Source: Gaeumannomyces sp. JS-464 (Eukaryota; Ascomycota; Sordariomycetes; Magnaporthales; Magnaporthaceae). Taken from it: DNA of 64,000 nt. This document shows, in pieces, positions 11,823-23,656 of the stretch. The stretch's first letter is position 1. Each line of letters starts with the position of its first letter. A program made the translations under genes and the position numbers. Location: assembly GCA_002197995.1 (NCBI GenBank), contig NGZR01000002.1:4402001-4466000 (forward strand), read 5' to 3'. The notes under the pieces were generated by a model. The model did not search any database. It saw only the letters and a list, made by a program, of their open reading frames with translations, and was not told the DNA's origin.

Positions 11823-12507
11823 ACAGAGACCAGGGCTCTTTCTCCTTTCTTTTTCTGCTTTCTTTTTTTTTCTTCTGTCGCAAATACCCCAAGGCACAGG
11901 CAATGCATATTACGAAGAGACGGCGTTTGTCATGTTTTTTTTAACTGCTGGTTGTGGTTTGTCGTCTCCCCTCGGCTGTGCGGCACATATTCACCACCTA
12001 AATCGGAGGGATCTCGTGGATCATTTTGCTTTCTTTTTTCTTCTTTTTCACGCAATAACGAAGAGGTCTAAAGAGACGGAGAGAAAAAACTATGTGAGTG
12101 GACATGGCCCAGCTAGGTAGACCAAATGAATCCATCGTCGATATCTACCTTGAAAGCAGCTCCTGTTGATGCGAGTTTGGTTAAGCGCCACGTGTGGCTG
12201 TGCTAGGCCTGGCTTTGCCTACCTTGGTACCTCTATATTTAGGTGCGATGCGTGAAGATGAGACGTTAGTCTGAATGCGTGGGACACGTGATATGTCGCG
12301 CGCCTGGTCTGCAGATGATTCCAATTTGGCACCTCATTTGATGCCAAATCTCGCCTAGGTGCCGTGCTATTTCGAGCCTGCTGGCGGGTAATGGTCTTTG
12401 GAATCAACAGCCGCAGCTTATATACCTACCTAGTCTTATAACCTCTGCAGACACGACACCCACACACAAAACAGCACCACACACCCACATAAACACCGCA
12501 CAGATAC
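11823..12507. promoter_or_regulatory. rrn3 3' end and TATA promoter of the small gene at 12.5 kb
   Basis: Begins with a T-rich rrn3 3' UTR. A TATATA box at 12419-12424 lies about 85 bp before the ATG at 12508. Between them is an A/C-rich leader of the kind seen in strongly expressed fungal genes. This is the main support for placing a gene start at 12508. Confidence 0.45.
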
Positions 12508-13206
12508 ATGACCAAGCACACATACTACCACGCTTGGATCCATTACCACCAAGTACTGATACACGGGTTTGCATGCGTCGCACAGATCCGCAAGCCATGT
12601 CCAGGCACCAGGCCAACATGACGAGAACGACGACGAGAAGCGCCCCTCTTTCAAGGCGTTCTGGAAGCAGTGCAAGAATGCCGCGACCACCGGCAAGGGC
12701 CTCAGGTTCATGCCCGGCAAGAAGGGTGCTAGGGCCGTCGGCGGGAGTGACGGCGGCGCGGGAGCGGCCTCTGATCACGATGCGCGTAAGTCGGGGCTTT
12801 TTGTTATTTTCTTTTTTATTCGGTTTTATTTTATTTTATTTTTTTAATCATCATATTGGTCAATGCAATGCTACAACCACAACACCCTTTGGAATCATTG
12901 ACCCTCAATATCTTGGCTGGACTAGTGCCCCATCCCTCCTTGCTCCGCCCTTGTTCCAATTCCACCTCGACACCTGATCGCTTTCCCGGACTCCAAGGGC
13001 TCAAGTCGGGCTCTGTTTTTCACGGTATTGAGATTAAAAACCGGAAGGGATCGGCCCAGTGGGCTGGGACAGCCGGCGGTCAGTACGGGAATTGGACAAA
13101 TTATGTCTCAAAGACCCCTTTGAGTTCTCGTCTTGTACGCTGGCTGTACTTTCACAAGGCAAAACAAGCTATTCACCCTTTTTCTTTCGTTCTCTCTCAC
13201 GCTTGA
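12508..13206 (+). CDS. unrecognised small gene (about three exons)
   Basis: I do not recognise this protein. Exon 2 (12605-12785) shows strong fungal coding bias, almost always G or C at third positions, in one frame only. It encodes a charged start (DENDDEKRP), then a basic-aromatic stretch SFKAFWKQCKNAATTGKGLR, then a Gly-rich tail, and ends at a good GTAAGT donor (12786). A 45-bp first exon from ATG 12508 joins it in phase across a 53-bp intron. The third exon is doubtful: an ACTAG acceptor before 12926 keeps phase and runs to a stop at 13206, through a segment with HGIEIKNRKG and TAGGQYGNWT but weaker codon bias. A TATA box and A/C-rich leader lie upstream. Exon 2 is likely real; the ends are guesses. 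Confidence 0.4.
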
Positions 13207-13290
13207 TTAGCATTATATCTGCCCTTGTTGCACGACGTTCCCACCCTAGATTTTTTTTTCTTTTTCTTGGCCACCGCTCATGCCGAAATC

Positions 13291-14585
13291 ATGGCACGGG
13301 ATGCCAAACCACCCAGGACAGTGACGAGGGGCCAAACGCGACTACTACCACCGCCATCGCCACCAGCAGCAACTGAGGACCCCTCGGCCCTGGCGGCCAA
13401 GCAGAGGCGCAGGCGCGGCGCGCGCAGGTCCGCCGGGCGCAGGTCCAGCACCGCAAGCGCAAGGCCGACTACACCAAGCAGCTGGAGACGGACATTGCCG
13501 ACTACCGCAACATGATCGCCGACCTCGGCGTCGAGTGCGCGCTGCTCAAGCGCGAAAACGACGCCGCTAGGGCGCTGCTGGCCGCCGCCTCTGTCCTGCC
13601 GCCGCGGCCGCAGCAGCCGCAGGAGCAGCAGCAGCCTTCTGGCAGTGGCGGTGGCGGTCACGGCTTCGTTGGCGCCATCGACGACAGCCAGCCGGTCTCG
13701 TCGTGCTTTGACGGCATCGACATCGACGACCTGATGGTGTCCCTCGTCGCAGACGAGGCGATGGGGGTCCCCGTGGCAGGTTAGCCAGGCCCCGCCGCCC
13801 TCTGCCGCACGGGTTGCGGCGCCGGCCCTTCCGCCAGCACCCCCTCCCGTGGAGGAGCAGGGCACGGGTAACGACGGCGAGATGGAAGAGGACGTGCCGG
13901 GGCGTGGGCACCTCAGCCCGGCGCAGACGCAGCAGGCGATCAATCTCATCCTCGCGTAAGTTGCAAATGTTTCCCCGCTTCCCGCCAGTTGCCAGGTCCC
14001 GCTGTAATACTTGCTGATACACCATTGATGCCCTTCCTCCATTTTTTTTTTTTCTTTTTTTTCAGAATGGAGCATTGTTGCAGAGACCACTTCCGCCTGG
14101 CGGATTTCGACCCGGACCTGCAAGAAACCTGGGGCCTCGAGCGGTGGCACCCGCGCGACGACCAGCCGGACCCGACGGGCCACCAGATGATGGCCACGGC
14201 GCTGGCGCTGCGCGACGCCCCCGCCAACGTCGCCGCGGGCGCGTGGCCGGGCCTCCGCGGCGGCCACACGGCGAGGGTCTCGGAGCTGCCGCCCGGGAGC
14301 AGCTCCTGGCGCGCCTCGGGCCTGACGCTGGCCGCGCTGCGCGGCCTCGCCCAGTCGCTGGCGCCGCTCGCGGGGCCCGAGCTGACCCCCGTCCAGGCCT
14401 GGTTCGAGCTTGCCGAGCGCTTCCCCGCCGAGCTGCTGCTGCGCGCCGACGTTTCCGACGGGCTCAAGCGCGAGTTCGTCGGCGTCGTCAGGTGCCAGCA
14501 CTTTGGGGCCGCGGTCGAGCGACATGTCTTTGAGAGCGTCGTATCTCGCGTGCTAGGGGTCGGGATGGGCATGGACAACGAGTAA
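13291..14585 (+). CDS. fungal bZIP transcription factor, frame broken in basic region
   Basis: Probable nuclear transcription factor of a fungal-specific bZIP group. Model: 13291-13779, 13838-13955 (after a 58-bp GTTAGC intron) and 14066-14585, about 375 residues once one break is repaired. The N-terminus MARDAKPPRTVTRG and the first half of the basic region (AAKQRRRR) are in one frame. The second half (AQVRRAQVQHRKRK), the helix ADYTKQLE and the leucine-zipper-like part are in another. The shift lies within the GC repeat 13412-13427. The position of the usual invariant Asn, eight residues before the conserved Arg, is Val. A C-terminal EHCCRDHF segment and GHQMMATALAL follow, which I associate with this group. 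Alternatively a 107-bp intron (13321-13427) restores the frame but deletes half the basic region. Confidence 0.75.
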
Positions 14586-14969
14586 TAATGCACAAGGAAG
14601 CACTAATAACCGTGGATAGTCCTCGGCGGGGAACCCCTTAGATGTCATTAAACTTAAAACTACAAAACTCCAAGCAACTAACATCATCGTTGGCTAGACA
14701 GCCGTGTTCGTTAAGCTTGCGCCTATGTAACATGCTAGAAAGAGGAAATCGAAAATCGAAGATCTTTGACCCATCAGCCCATTAGTTTATCATATGCGGC
14801 GCCAGGGGTGGGTCAGGGGTGCCCGTATACGTAGCGGATAGGCGCAGTTTAGTCATTGATTATCTGACAGGAAACGCTGGATGGAAACATGCCCTGCTAT
14901 TAGATATTTATGGGCGCTAAGAGAGGAAAAGAACGGAAAGGCAAGACGGCACGCGGCGCCGCACCCAGC

Positions 14970-17900
14970 CTACTGCTGGACAGGGCCGACACCGGGCTTG
15001 GTGAAGGTGTTTCCAGGGGGCCAGTTGCCCAGGCCGGCAGGATCGCCACCAATCCGGACGTAGACACCAACGGCCGGGACACCGCCGTCGAGGACGAAGA
15101 ACTGGTACCAGCCGGGAGGGCAGACGTGGCGTCGGGCGGGGCGTCGACAGTGCACGAGGTGCCCGTACAGCGGACAGCGGGCATGAGGGTGCGGGCACCC
15201 ATCGAGTTGCCGTGGGTCGACGAAACGGAGCCCAGCAGAGTGACGGTGATGCCGGCGCCGCCGTTGCGGGCAGCAGCACCCAGGGTGAAGGGGATGCCGG
15301 CCTGGCCCCAGGCCCAGTCCTTGTTGGCGATGGTGAAGGTCGGGCGCGGCTTGCCGGTCAGCAGGTACGGGGGCGTGTAGGCCTCGATGCGGTACTCCTG
15401 CGGGTTGACGCCATCCTCGGGGTCGGATCCCGAGACCAGAACGCGGCCGTCAAGAAGAGTGATGGCCTTCGCTGTGGTACATGCGCGCGATGGTGGTGTT
15501 GGCACCGACGGTGAAGCGCGAGCCCATGGGCTTCGACGGGTCATAGATGAGCGAGTTGAGGTTGGGGTTGGTGGCAAGACCAAAGCCGGCGACACCGGCC
15601 TTGGCGCCGTTGCCAACAAAGTAGGTGCCATCGGGCAGGGGGGCAATGCAGGGCATGACGCGCGGCGAGGGCATACGCTCCATCGTCCAGGTCGGGTTGG
15701 CGGCCTGGGGGGAGATAGTGACGCAGTTGTCGAGGGCGTTGGAGATGCCGTTGGCAGAGCCGCCGCAGATGAGCACGGCGAAGTCGGCGTAGCCGTTGGA
15801 CGCCTTCTGCGGCATGAGCACGGCGGTACCCTCAAGAGGGTACGTACGGCCAGCCGTGTCATCGTTGACGGCGCCGGGGATCATGGGCAGCTCCTTGGTG
15901 GTAGCAAAAGTGCGCTCATCGAGAATACGAGCCTCGTTGTAGTAGGCGACGAAGATGCCGCCCTGGGGCAGCACGGCAACGAATGGGTAAAGGTTGTTGG
16001 GGTTGGTGCGGTCGAGCCAGTCCATGTATAGGGGCGCGGTGCCCGTGTAGGGAAGCACCTCAATAGAAGGCACGGCCGCGCCGTTGGATCCAACCTCGCC
16101 ACCGATAACCATGACGGAGCCGTTGGCCATGACCATGGCGCTGGGTACCAGCGGCCCTTCTGCAGGCTGAGCTCGTTGACGTTCTCCTGCCAGTCGGTCG
16201 TGCCGGGGACGCCGTTGGTGCCAGACGGCGCGAACAGACGCACGCCCTCGGTCGACTCGCCGGACCAACCGCCCACGTTGAGCATGCGACCAGCCCGGTC
16301 GGGCAGCGTGACACCGGCAGCGCAGAAGACATCGGTCTTGACGTGCAGCGTCCTCCAAGCACCAGCCGGGTTCGTCGGGATCATCGAAACATCCAGCTCG
16401 TAGGCGCCAGTCTCGTTGCCGGGGCCAGTACCCCACTTGGACAGGAAGGCGACCTTGCCGTTGATGCCCTCCTGCGCGATCAGCGGGATGGTGACGCCGT
16501 CAATCAGGAGATCGTACTTGCCAGCGCCCGCAGCCGGGGTGGCGGGGAAGGTCCACGAGTAGAAAGGCGTGCCCGTCCAGAAGTACGTCGTCAGCCGCGA
16601 GCCGCCACCGCAGATGGCTGTGGCGTTGCCCGCGCAGACGACGCCACACTCAGATTCAGGCCGCTTGGTGGCGCCCTGCGTGATTATGTTCTGCGGGTCA
16701 CCGCAGTAGCACTCCTGGCCGTACTCGAGACCAGCAGCGGCGTAGCCGTACTTGCCGCAGCGGTCCAGGCACATCTTCGGGGTCATGGTGCCGGGGAACT
16801 CGAGCTTCCAGAAGAAGGTGCGCTTGTCGTTCACGTTGTCCTCGTAGCAGCCCTGGTAGGCCCAACTGTCGAGCCCAGTGGTCTGGGGCGCTGGCGGCTG
16901 GAAGGTCTGCGGAACGCCCTTGCTGTAGATGGTGAGGCGGCCGCCAGCACCGCACTTCTGGGCCGGGTTGCCCGAGCAGGGCATGTTGCACTCCGACTCG
17001 GCAGTCTTGGCACCACCGGCGTAGACGGCATTGGAGCAGAAGCACTGGGTCGAGTACTCGGTGCCTGAGACGGTAAAGCCACGGCTGTTGCAAAGCTGCG
17101 CGCACGACTCCTGAGTAAGCGTCTGCGAATCGGGCGCCTGGTAGTCGGGCAGGGCACGGCCGTTGGGGCCGTCAATCCAGCAACCCTGGTACGTGAAGCC
17201 GGCAGGCATGCCAGTGGCGACAGGAGCGCTAGTCGTGGCCGTTGTGGCGGTCGAAACACCCGTCGCGGTTCCGCTCGAAGAGCTGGCCGGGCCGTTGAGC
17301 GAGTAGACCGAGAGGCGGTTGCCAGCTCCGCAGAACTGCCACTTGTTTCCGGGACACGTGAAGCTGCAGTCCGAGGCCGGGGCGGCCACAGATCCTGCCG
17401 CGAAGTTGTTGCCGCAGTAGCACTCACGGGCGTACTCGACGCCAAAGTAGGTGTAGCCAGCGCAGACGCTTGCGCACATCTCAAGCGTCATCAGATCGTC
17501 AGCCCGAGTGAGGGCGCCCAGAGCGCGAGCGCCCGTGGCCTCGGTCTGGCAGCCGTACCACTTGTACGCGCCGATGCTGGCTGGCTGGCTCGGGGCAGTA
17601 GGGGTAGCTGAGGCAGAGGTCGATGTTTCGGTAGCGGCCACCGTGACCGATCCAGATGCCGAGGTCGTGGCAGTGTCAGCCCCGGTGGTGGCGGACGAGA
17701 CAGTCGATGCCGCGGCGGTGCTGGCCAGGCTGCTAGACGACGACGAGATGGGGAACTGGTTCTGGTAGTTGTAGAGGTTGAGCCTGCTAGCGCCTCCGCA
17801 GATCTCGCTCGAGTTGCCATTGCAGATCGAGTTGCAGCCACTCGAGGCCGGCACAGAGCCAGCAGCCAGGGTGTTGCCGCAGTAGCACTCGCCGCCGTAC

Positions 17901-18704
17901 TCAACACCGGCCAGAATGAAGCCTTTGGCCCGGCAGGCAGCCGTGCAGGTGCTTGCGCTCACATCGGCAGCGGGAACACCGCCTCCAGTTCCCAGAGCAC
18001 GTGCATTTGTAGCCTCGCTATGCAGGCGTATCGGTTAGCGAGCCAGTCCCGAGCCTCGACCAGACCAGGTCTTTACGTGGATAAGTGATAAGTGGAAACG
18101 AAACATACGTGTAGCATCCAACGTGGTTGAAGCCGTTGACCCCGGATTGGGCTGGGGCCCGACAGGCTGCGAGCTGTAGTAGACGGTGAGGCGGCTAGGG
18201 CCACCGCAGCCCTGGGTGGCGTCTCCCGAGCAGGACGTCGAGCATTCCGTGTCGGCCACCTTATTGGCAGTCTGAGCAAGCTGGCTACCGCAGTCTATTG
18301 TGGGGGCGATGCTTTCGGTCAGCGTACCACCCTCTGTGGAAGTGGAAGAACCATGTGGCGGCTTGGCGGCTCGACTTACAGCACTCGTTATGGTACTCGG
18401 TACCAGCAAACTGCAGACCCTTGGATGTGCAGAAGGTGATGCATGCCTGCGCCGTCATGGTACCCGAGGCCGTGGCGGCCTGGCCCAGCGTGCGTCCGAC
18501 GTCACTATGCGAGAGTAGATACTTGTTAGACTTGGCACGGAAAAGTGCAGAAGCAGGCAGTCTGGCTCCTCTTACACATAGCATCCCTGGTAAGCCCACC
18601 CTGCGGGGGGTTGGCGGCCGGGGGAGACGCCGGACGAGACCGGCGTTGGTGACGACAGCCAGAGACGAGAGCACCGCGAAGGTGCCCTGATGCGTGGTCC
18701 TCAT
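14970..18704 (-). CDS. secreted copper-radical (glyoxal-type) oxidase with five WSC domains
   Basis: Extracellular AA5-type oxidase making H2O2 from aldehydes or alcohols, tethered to carbohydrate by WSC modules. Exons on the minus strand: 18704-18576, 18504-18380, 18294-18109 and 18017-14970; about 1160 residues after repair. A signal peptide (LSSLAVVTNAG) is followed by five Cys-rich WSC domains, each with a GCY/GCW start, a C(Y/F)C pair and a CG.G.RL end, with Ser/Thr linkers after domains 2 and 3. The oxidase domain keeps the radical-copper site: Cys in VFCAAG, Tyr in YPLEG, Tyr-His in ARMYHSEA and His in SSTHGNSM. The catalytic module ends with an early-set DUF1929-like domain. Frame breaks lie at about 18640, 18140, 16143, 15465 and 15128. 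With one base changed at each, exon phases and total length fit exactly, so I read them as sequence errors. Confidence 0.85.
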
Positions 18705-21700
18705 GCTGGCGGAGGTGGTTGGAGGCCGCGAATAAAACGAAGGACTGGGCAAAAGATACCCAAAGCAAGCCGACACAGCACCAAGCTTGGTGGTGGGCGG
18801 AAACGAGTGTGAGGGTTGGAGAACCGTGGGGCCGAGGGAGGCAGACGGGAAGGGATCCAGGGGCGGCACGGATTCTTTATACCGCTGACATCGTAGCAGC
18901 TGTCAGCGCGCCCCAATGCTACCGTGACCCTCATCTCCCGCCCCGTCTTATGGCAGGCACTATAGCAAAGCCCCATATTCGGCGCCAGCAGGGCTGCAGG
19001 CCCGAGCCATCTCGGCCGGCCCTGGCTGGACTGTGGGCCGAGGCCCTGGGATCGCATACAGCCAGGGGAGGGGAATCAGCATCTTGGGCTGGGCCTGGAG
19101 CTGCCACCCCCTGCAGCTCGTGGCTTAACCAGAACGGGAGAGACTATAGGAAGCAGGGGGTGGATGCGAGGGTGTTACTGGCCGATGGATTTGTGATGGA
19201 AATTGCGGGCGTCCGTGGCCGTCGCCTAGGGCTTCCTGGACGAGCAAAGGAAAGCCTAGCGAGCGAGCGAAGCAGAGAAGAAAACACGGCGAAAAAAAAG
19301 GGGGGGTGAGAGCGTGTGAGTGGAGCGCGGCGAAAGGAGGGATGGCACCTGAGGGTACCATTGACTTTCGCATCAGACGGCGGGGCAGGGGTCCAATCGA
19401 CGGATGGGGTCCTGCGGCGGCTGCCGACAACATAATCTCTGGGAAGGAGCGCCTGAGGTCGACCCATAATTGAATTTGATGACAACAGCGCAATGCCGCC
19501 GTAGATAACACACCGCACTTAGGTCCTCCTATTCCCTCGGTGCCATCTTCCATCCCGGGCCGTGCTTGACGATCGCCCTCCGACGGGCACGCCGTTTGGC
19601 GGAACAAGCAACTCCAGCCCATCCATGACTGGTCGTGCGCTGAGCAGATGCCAATCCGCCGTTAGGCGCAGAGTCATTGTTAAGCGGGCATGTGCAGAGC
19701 GCAGGTCAGATAAAGTCTCTTGGCAACGTCTGCCACCCGGGAGCCTGGCTTTGGCACGCGCATCGGTCGCTAGGCAAAAAGGCAAAAGACAACACAAAAA
19801 CGGCAACGGACCAGAAAAAACGCATGGGAAAGGGGGGCTGTCTGCGCACGTTTCGGTCGCCGGGACTAGACCGGGCCGGCTCACACAGACAAAAACCGGG
19901 CATGGGCTAACGCCAGGTCCTTGGGAAGCATGACGCGTTGACGATCTGAAGGGAGCCTTCGCTTCGTATTGAGCCAGGTGGGCACGATCCCAAAATAAAA
20001 GCCCGCGATCCGTATGAACCGCACAACCGGGTTTGTTAAAACCGCCAGAAACCTACACTTGATGAATCCTAAATTATATCTTCGGAATGCAGGAGATGGA
20101 ACAGGATAAAGGAATGCGAAAAGATACAGGAAATAGGAAGAGGATACAAAAGACAAGAAACGAGACCTACAGGATACCTCCCTAGGTTGGGGCGGTAACG
20201 GAGTTCCAATCAGCGTTGTCGGGGTGGGCAAAGTGGACTGCAGGGAGCGATCAAATAATTCTCCCGCGCTTGCGTGCTCCTGAGTCCATCAGTGGAGAGC
20301 TGCACCAGCCGGTGGGTCCCATCCACCAAACCAACAGCCAGCTCGGCAGTGGATCCCGCTCAGACATGCATCTTCGATATTGAAAAAAAAAAAGGCGAGA
20401 AAATAAAGAAGGAAACGTGGAAACCAAGCCTCCTCTATGATAACGCCCGCATCGCTCAGAATGGGCGAAAACGGCCAGATGACTTGATCATCTCTCCCCG
20501 CAACAAAATCCTCACCAACTCTCGGAAAGCTGCTATTATTATCCATCCCAGCGTGCCCTGCTCGACAACCGCGTCTCCGAGTAATGAGAATGAGCAGCAG
20601 ACTGTTAGTCGACACAGGCTAGGCAACGCCACTAATATCAGAAGGAGCGCGGGAGCTTCGAGTTGCGCGTCGTGTGTGTGCGTGTTATTCAGCTGCCCTT
20701 TTCCCCTGGCCCTAACGAAACACTTGCCTTCTCCTCCTACCCTGGCTCTAGCGAGACGCCTGCTTCCTAGCGAGACACTAGACTGGGCGGCACACATTCA
20801 GTGGTGAGGGAGGCTGAAATGTCCCATGCCGTCGCGTGTGCTGCGCTGACTTGACGTGGGGCGGGTACGCGACCCACCGATGGCGGGAGATGGAGCCCTT
20901 GCTCTGAGGCGCGTGGGAGCATCTGCGATCCATGTGCTGTGGGCTCGCTGAGCTTGGCTTCGAATGTGAGTTCAGCGCTGTCGCAGCGACGAGAATCGAA
21001 CCTTCCCCGCCTCCCTGCCCAGGCCACACCGACTCGATAGATTGCGCCCCTTTGCTTTTGGGTGCGGGGTGAGAGCCAACCGCGGAGGAATATCAGGCTG
21101 TGGAACGTCGTACGCCTGCCTTAGCTGTATTACCAAGGCGGTGGCTGTTGGGCAGACGTCAGAAGCAACCAGGTCGTCATCTCTTGGGACATCCTACCGC
21201 CCAATGTGCCAATGTCAATTGATGCAGGTGACTCTCCCACAGCACCGACGGCAGCAGTGCCGGCTTCGGGGTCCGAGCCCAATCTGGCGACGCGCGAGCA
21301 CTCACCACGACAAGAGATGGTGGGCCAAGAGGCCCAGAAAAAAAAACTCTCCATATGCTAATTTTGGCGCTTCCCAGGGTCCCCATCAGCGCTGCTCTGA
21401 GTTGTCACTTGGCCTGCGTTGCATAACGTCCAGCTCCTGGGCTCGTATTGGACCCATCAGCCCCGCGCCCCGCCAGCGTTGGCTTCGTGGTCCCATCCTG
21501 CGATTGCACCAGCATCCAACTCGTACGAGCAATATATCAAGTAGGTCATCAATAGATGCGAGGTGTGCTAGCAGACGACTGCGAGGCAAGGACGAGCGGA
21601 ATAGAGCCGAGGCGGGGAAAAGGCTTCCTCCTCTCCGCCTGGCCCTAAGCGGCAACCCACCGACAATCTACACTTGATTCTACCTGCAGGACAGGACACA

Positions 21701-22157
21701 CACATACATTCATACGCACACACTACCGTCCTTCCTCTCCTGCAGCGACGTGCCGACGTGCCGATCACTTCAGCCTTTCCACAACGCGATGTGACCAATA
21801 TCGCATGCGGCGCGCACGGCTGATGATTCCCCACACTTTGACTGACTGCCACTCTGACCAGCGGCTTCCATGAATTCCCGATCGTCTCTTGGCTGACTGC
21901 AGGCGGCGAGTCTTCCTTGGGAAGGACAAGACCTCGTATTTATTGAATGCGGTGCAACCCGGATCTCAACGTTGGCGCTGTTTTCAAGCCGCGGTCCTAG
22001 CCTACCGATGCAGACACTGACAACCTAGATGCACGCACCTATCTCCGCTTGCGTTGCATGGCTACAGTGGGAGGACAAAAAAAACGCCCAACCCCTCTCA
22101 ACCCCACCAATTCAACCCAAATTTTTTTCCTATCGCGTCCCAACCACCACACTTCAA
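18705..22157. other. 3.4-kb gene-free stretch
   Basis: Holds the oxidase promoter at its left end. The rest has only short ORFs without family resemblance or coding bias, and a short A-run near 20383. Its size and emptiness next to a transposase-like ORF suggest old, decayed mobile DNA, but I see no terminal repeats. Confidence 0.4.
18876..18881 (-). promoter_or_regulatory. TATA box of the WSC-oxidase gene
   Basis: TATAAA read on the minus strand, about 172 bp upstream of the oxidase start codon at 18704. This is a sensible distance for a fungal TATA promoter and suits an inducible secreted enzyme. Confidence 0.45.
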
Positions 22158-22535
22158 ATGGCACCCATTCCGTCATCTCCGGTCAAAAAAGTAAAATTCA
22201 AGCATTCCTCGCCTGCCCTGCGATCCAGGATTTTCGGGAGGTACTCCGCCGGCCAGCCCGCGCGTGGCGTCGCGTACAAAGAAGGAGTTAGCGAGGTGCA
22301 CGTCCGCGGGGTCGTAAAGAGATATTTGTCCCAGCAAAATGGGGTTTCCCGACCACCTACTGTAGCAAGGTCAAAACTTCAACGTCCCATTCAGCACTTT
22401 CAGCTGGGCACCACGCTCCACGGAGTGGCAAGAAAGCCCAGCACCCTCCACATCGCAGGCCCCGAGGCCCTGTCGATAGTAGCGAGGCGAGGCCATGGCA
22501 GCTTCAGAGCGACTAGTAGACACCTGCTCGGTTAA
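22158..22535 (+). CDS. helix-turn-helix-like ORF, possible transposase remnant
   Basis: ORF of 125 residues from ATG 22158. The first 65 residues look like the N-terminal DNA-binding part of Tc1/mariner or pogo-type transposases: basic start, LRSRIFGRYSAG, then VAYKEGVSEVHVRG, VVKRYLSQQ and NGVSRP, where intact elements usually continue with an RTGRP-like arm. Here the arm is degenerate (PTVARSK) and no catalytic DDE part follows. It could be a decayed element or a domesticated HTH protein. Codon bias is weaker than in neighbouring genes. Resemblance is judged by pattern only. Confidence 0.3.
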   Translation: MAPIPSSPVKKVKFKHSSPALRSRIFGRYSAGQPARGVAYKEGVSEVHVRGVVKRYLSQQNGVSRPPTVARSKLQRPIQHFQLGTTLHGVARKPSTLHIAGPEALSIVARRGHGSFRATSRHLLG

Positions 22536-23656
22536 GTTTCCGCAATCCGTCTGGGTGGTGGGCCGGCATCCGGCTTGATCCCCAAAAGCTGAAAAACCGA
22601 TGCGCTCGATCGGGCAAGGCAAGAACAAGCAAAAAAGCTGAAAGAGTACAAGCCCCTCTCAGGGGCGCCCAGACCGGTTGGGAGAGCGCGGCGAGGTATG
22701 GCCGGAAGGATCCAGCGCGTCGGACAATCCCATCTATTTTCTTTTCCCCTTAGCGCTCCTGAAATTACCTGGCTGCTTTTTGCCACATCTCGGGGCAAAT
22801 GAGGTCGCGACTAGATCGGAGCAAGCGCCCGCCCAGACCAGCCAGCGACTGTTTGGTTTTGGTGTCAGATTAAGGTTGCCCACAGCTTCGGATCCCAGCG
22901 TGAGCAGTGGTTCCATGTCCATCGAGCCCGGGCTCCTCTTCACTCTCGCTCTCTTCCTCACTCTCTTGGCATCATATCCCCCAAGACTGCAAGAGCAACT
23001 TTGGGTGGTTTTGGGCGTCTCAGGAAATCTCCGCCGTGTGCCAGCCGGGTCCACTAAAGAACAATCCCAAGTGGGCCAGAGAAACGTGAGCAGCAAGAAA
23101 AAAAAAAGGTTCGCCTTTGCTGACATCTTTTCACCTCCTTACTCCTCCATATTTTTATAAATACCTCTACCTACACCTGATGTGCTCTACGCATTGGCTG
23201 GTTATGGATGTCTGCGAATGATGTGTATGTTTTCTTTGAGTTTTTCGCACTTTCCCGCTGTGAATGCTAAGAAAGAACGGCGACGAAAATGAAAATTACC
23301 AAGAAAATGGGAGGCAAAATCGCCCAATCGGGAAGGTTGACTCATGCTGATGTCGGCGATTCACATTTCACTTCAACTTGACTTTGCCAAAGGGAACGAC
23401 GATAAATAGAAAACCAAACCGCAACATAACCCAAAGGGCCTCATCAAAGTCCGGGAATCCTTGCTGCCATTCGAATTTCATCCTAGTGTTGCTGTCGCTA
23501 GTTGGTTTTTATTTGATACCCATTCCCGTGCAATCGACCCCGCTGCGCCGGCAGCGAAAATCGAGAGACAAACAAGAGGAAAGAAGAGATCAGGAAGCAG
23601 ACGTGTTGGCGCCGTTTAGAAGCCGCAACGACGACTTACCCAGTCACCTACAAAGG
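22536..23656. other. spacer and 5' flank of the NFX1-like gene
   Basis: No supported gene. The frame of the NFX1-like gene is open upstream to about 23378 but contains no ATG there, so this is leader sequence. A poly-A run sits near 23098-23107. Confidence 0.5.

Noticed and set aside
13278..14525. 415-codon minus-strand ORF over the bZIP gene
   Set aside because: Antisense shadow of GC-rich coding sequence; the low-complexity Arg/Gly/Glu content argues against a protein.
20985..21003. Sequence resembling a tRNA B-box (GGTTCGATTCT) on the minus strand
   Set aside because: The flanking five-base T-stem does not pair and no A-box or cloverleaf lies at the right distance.
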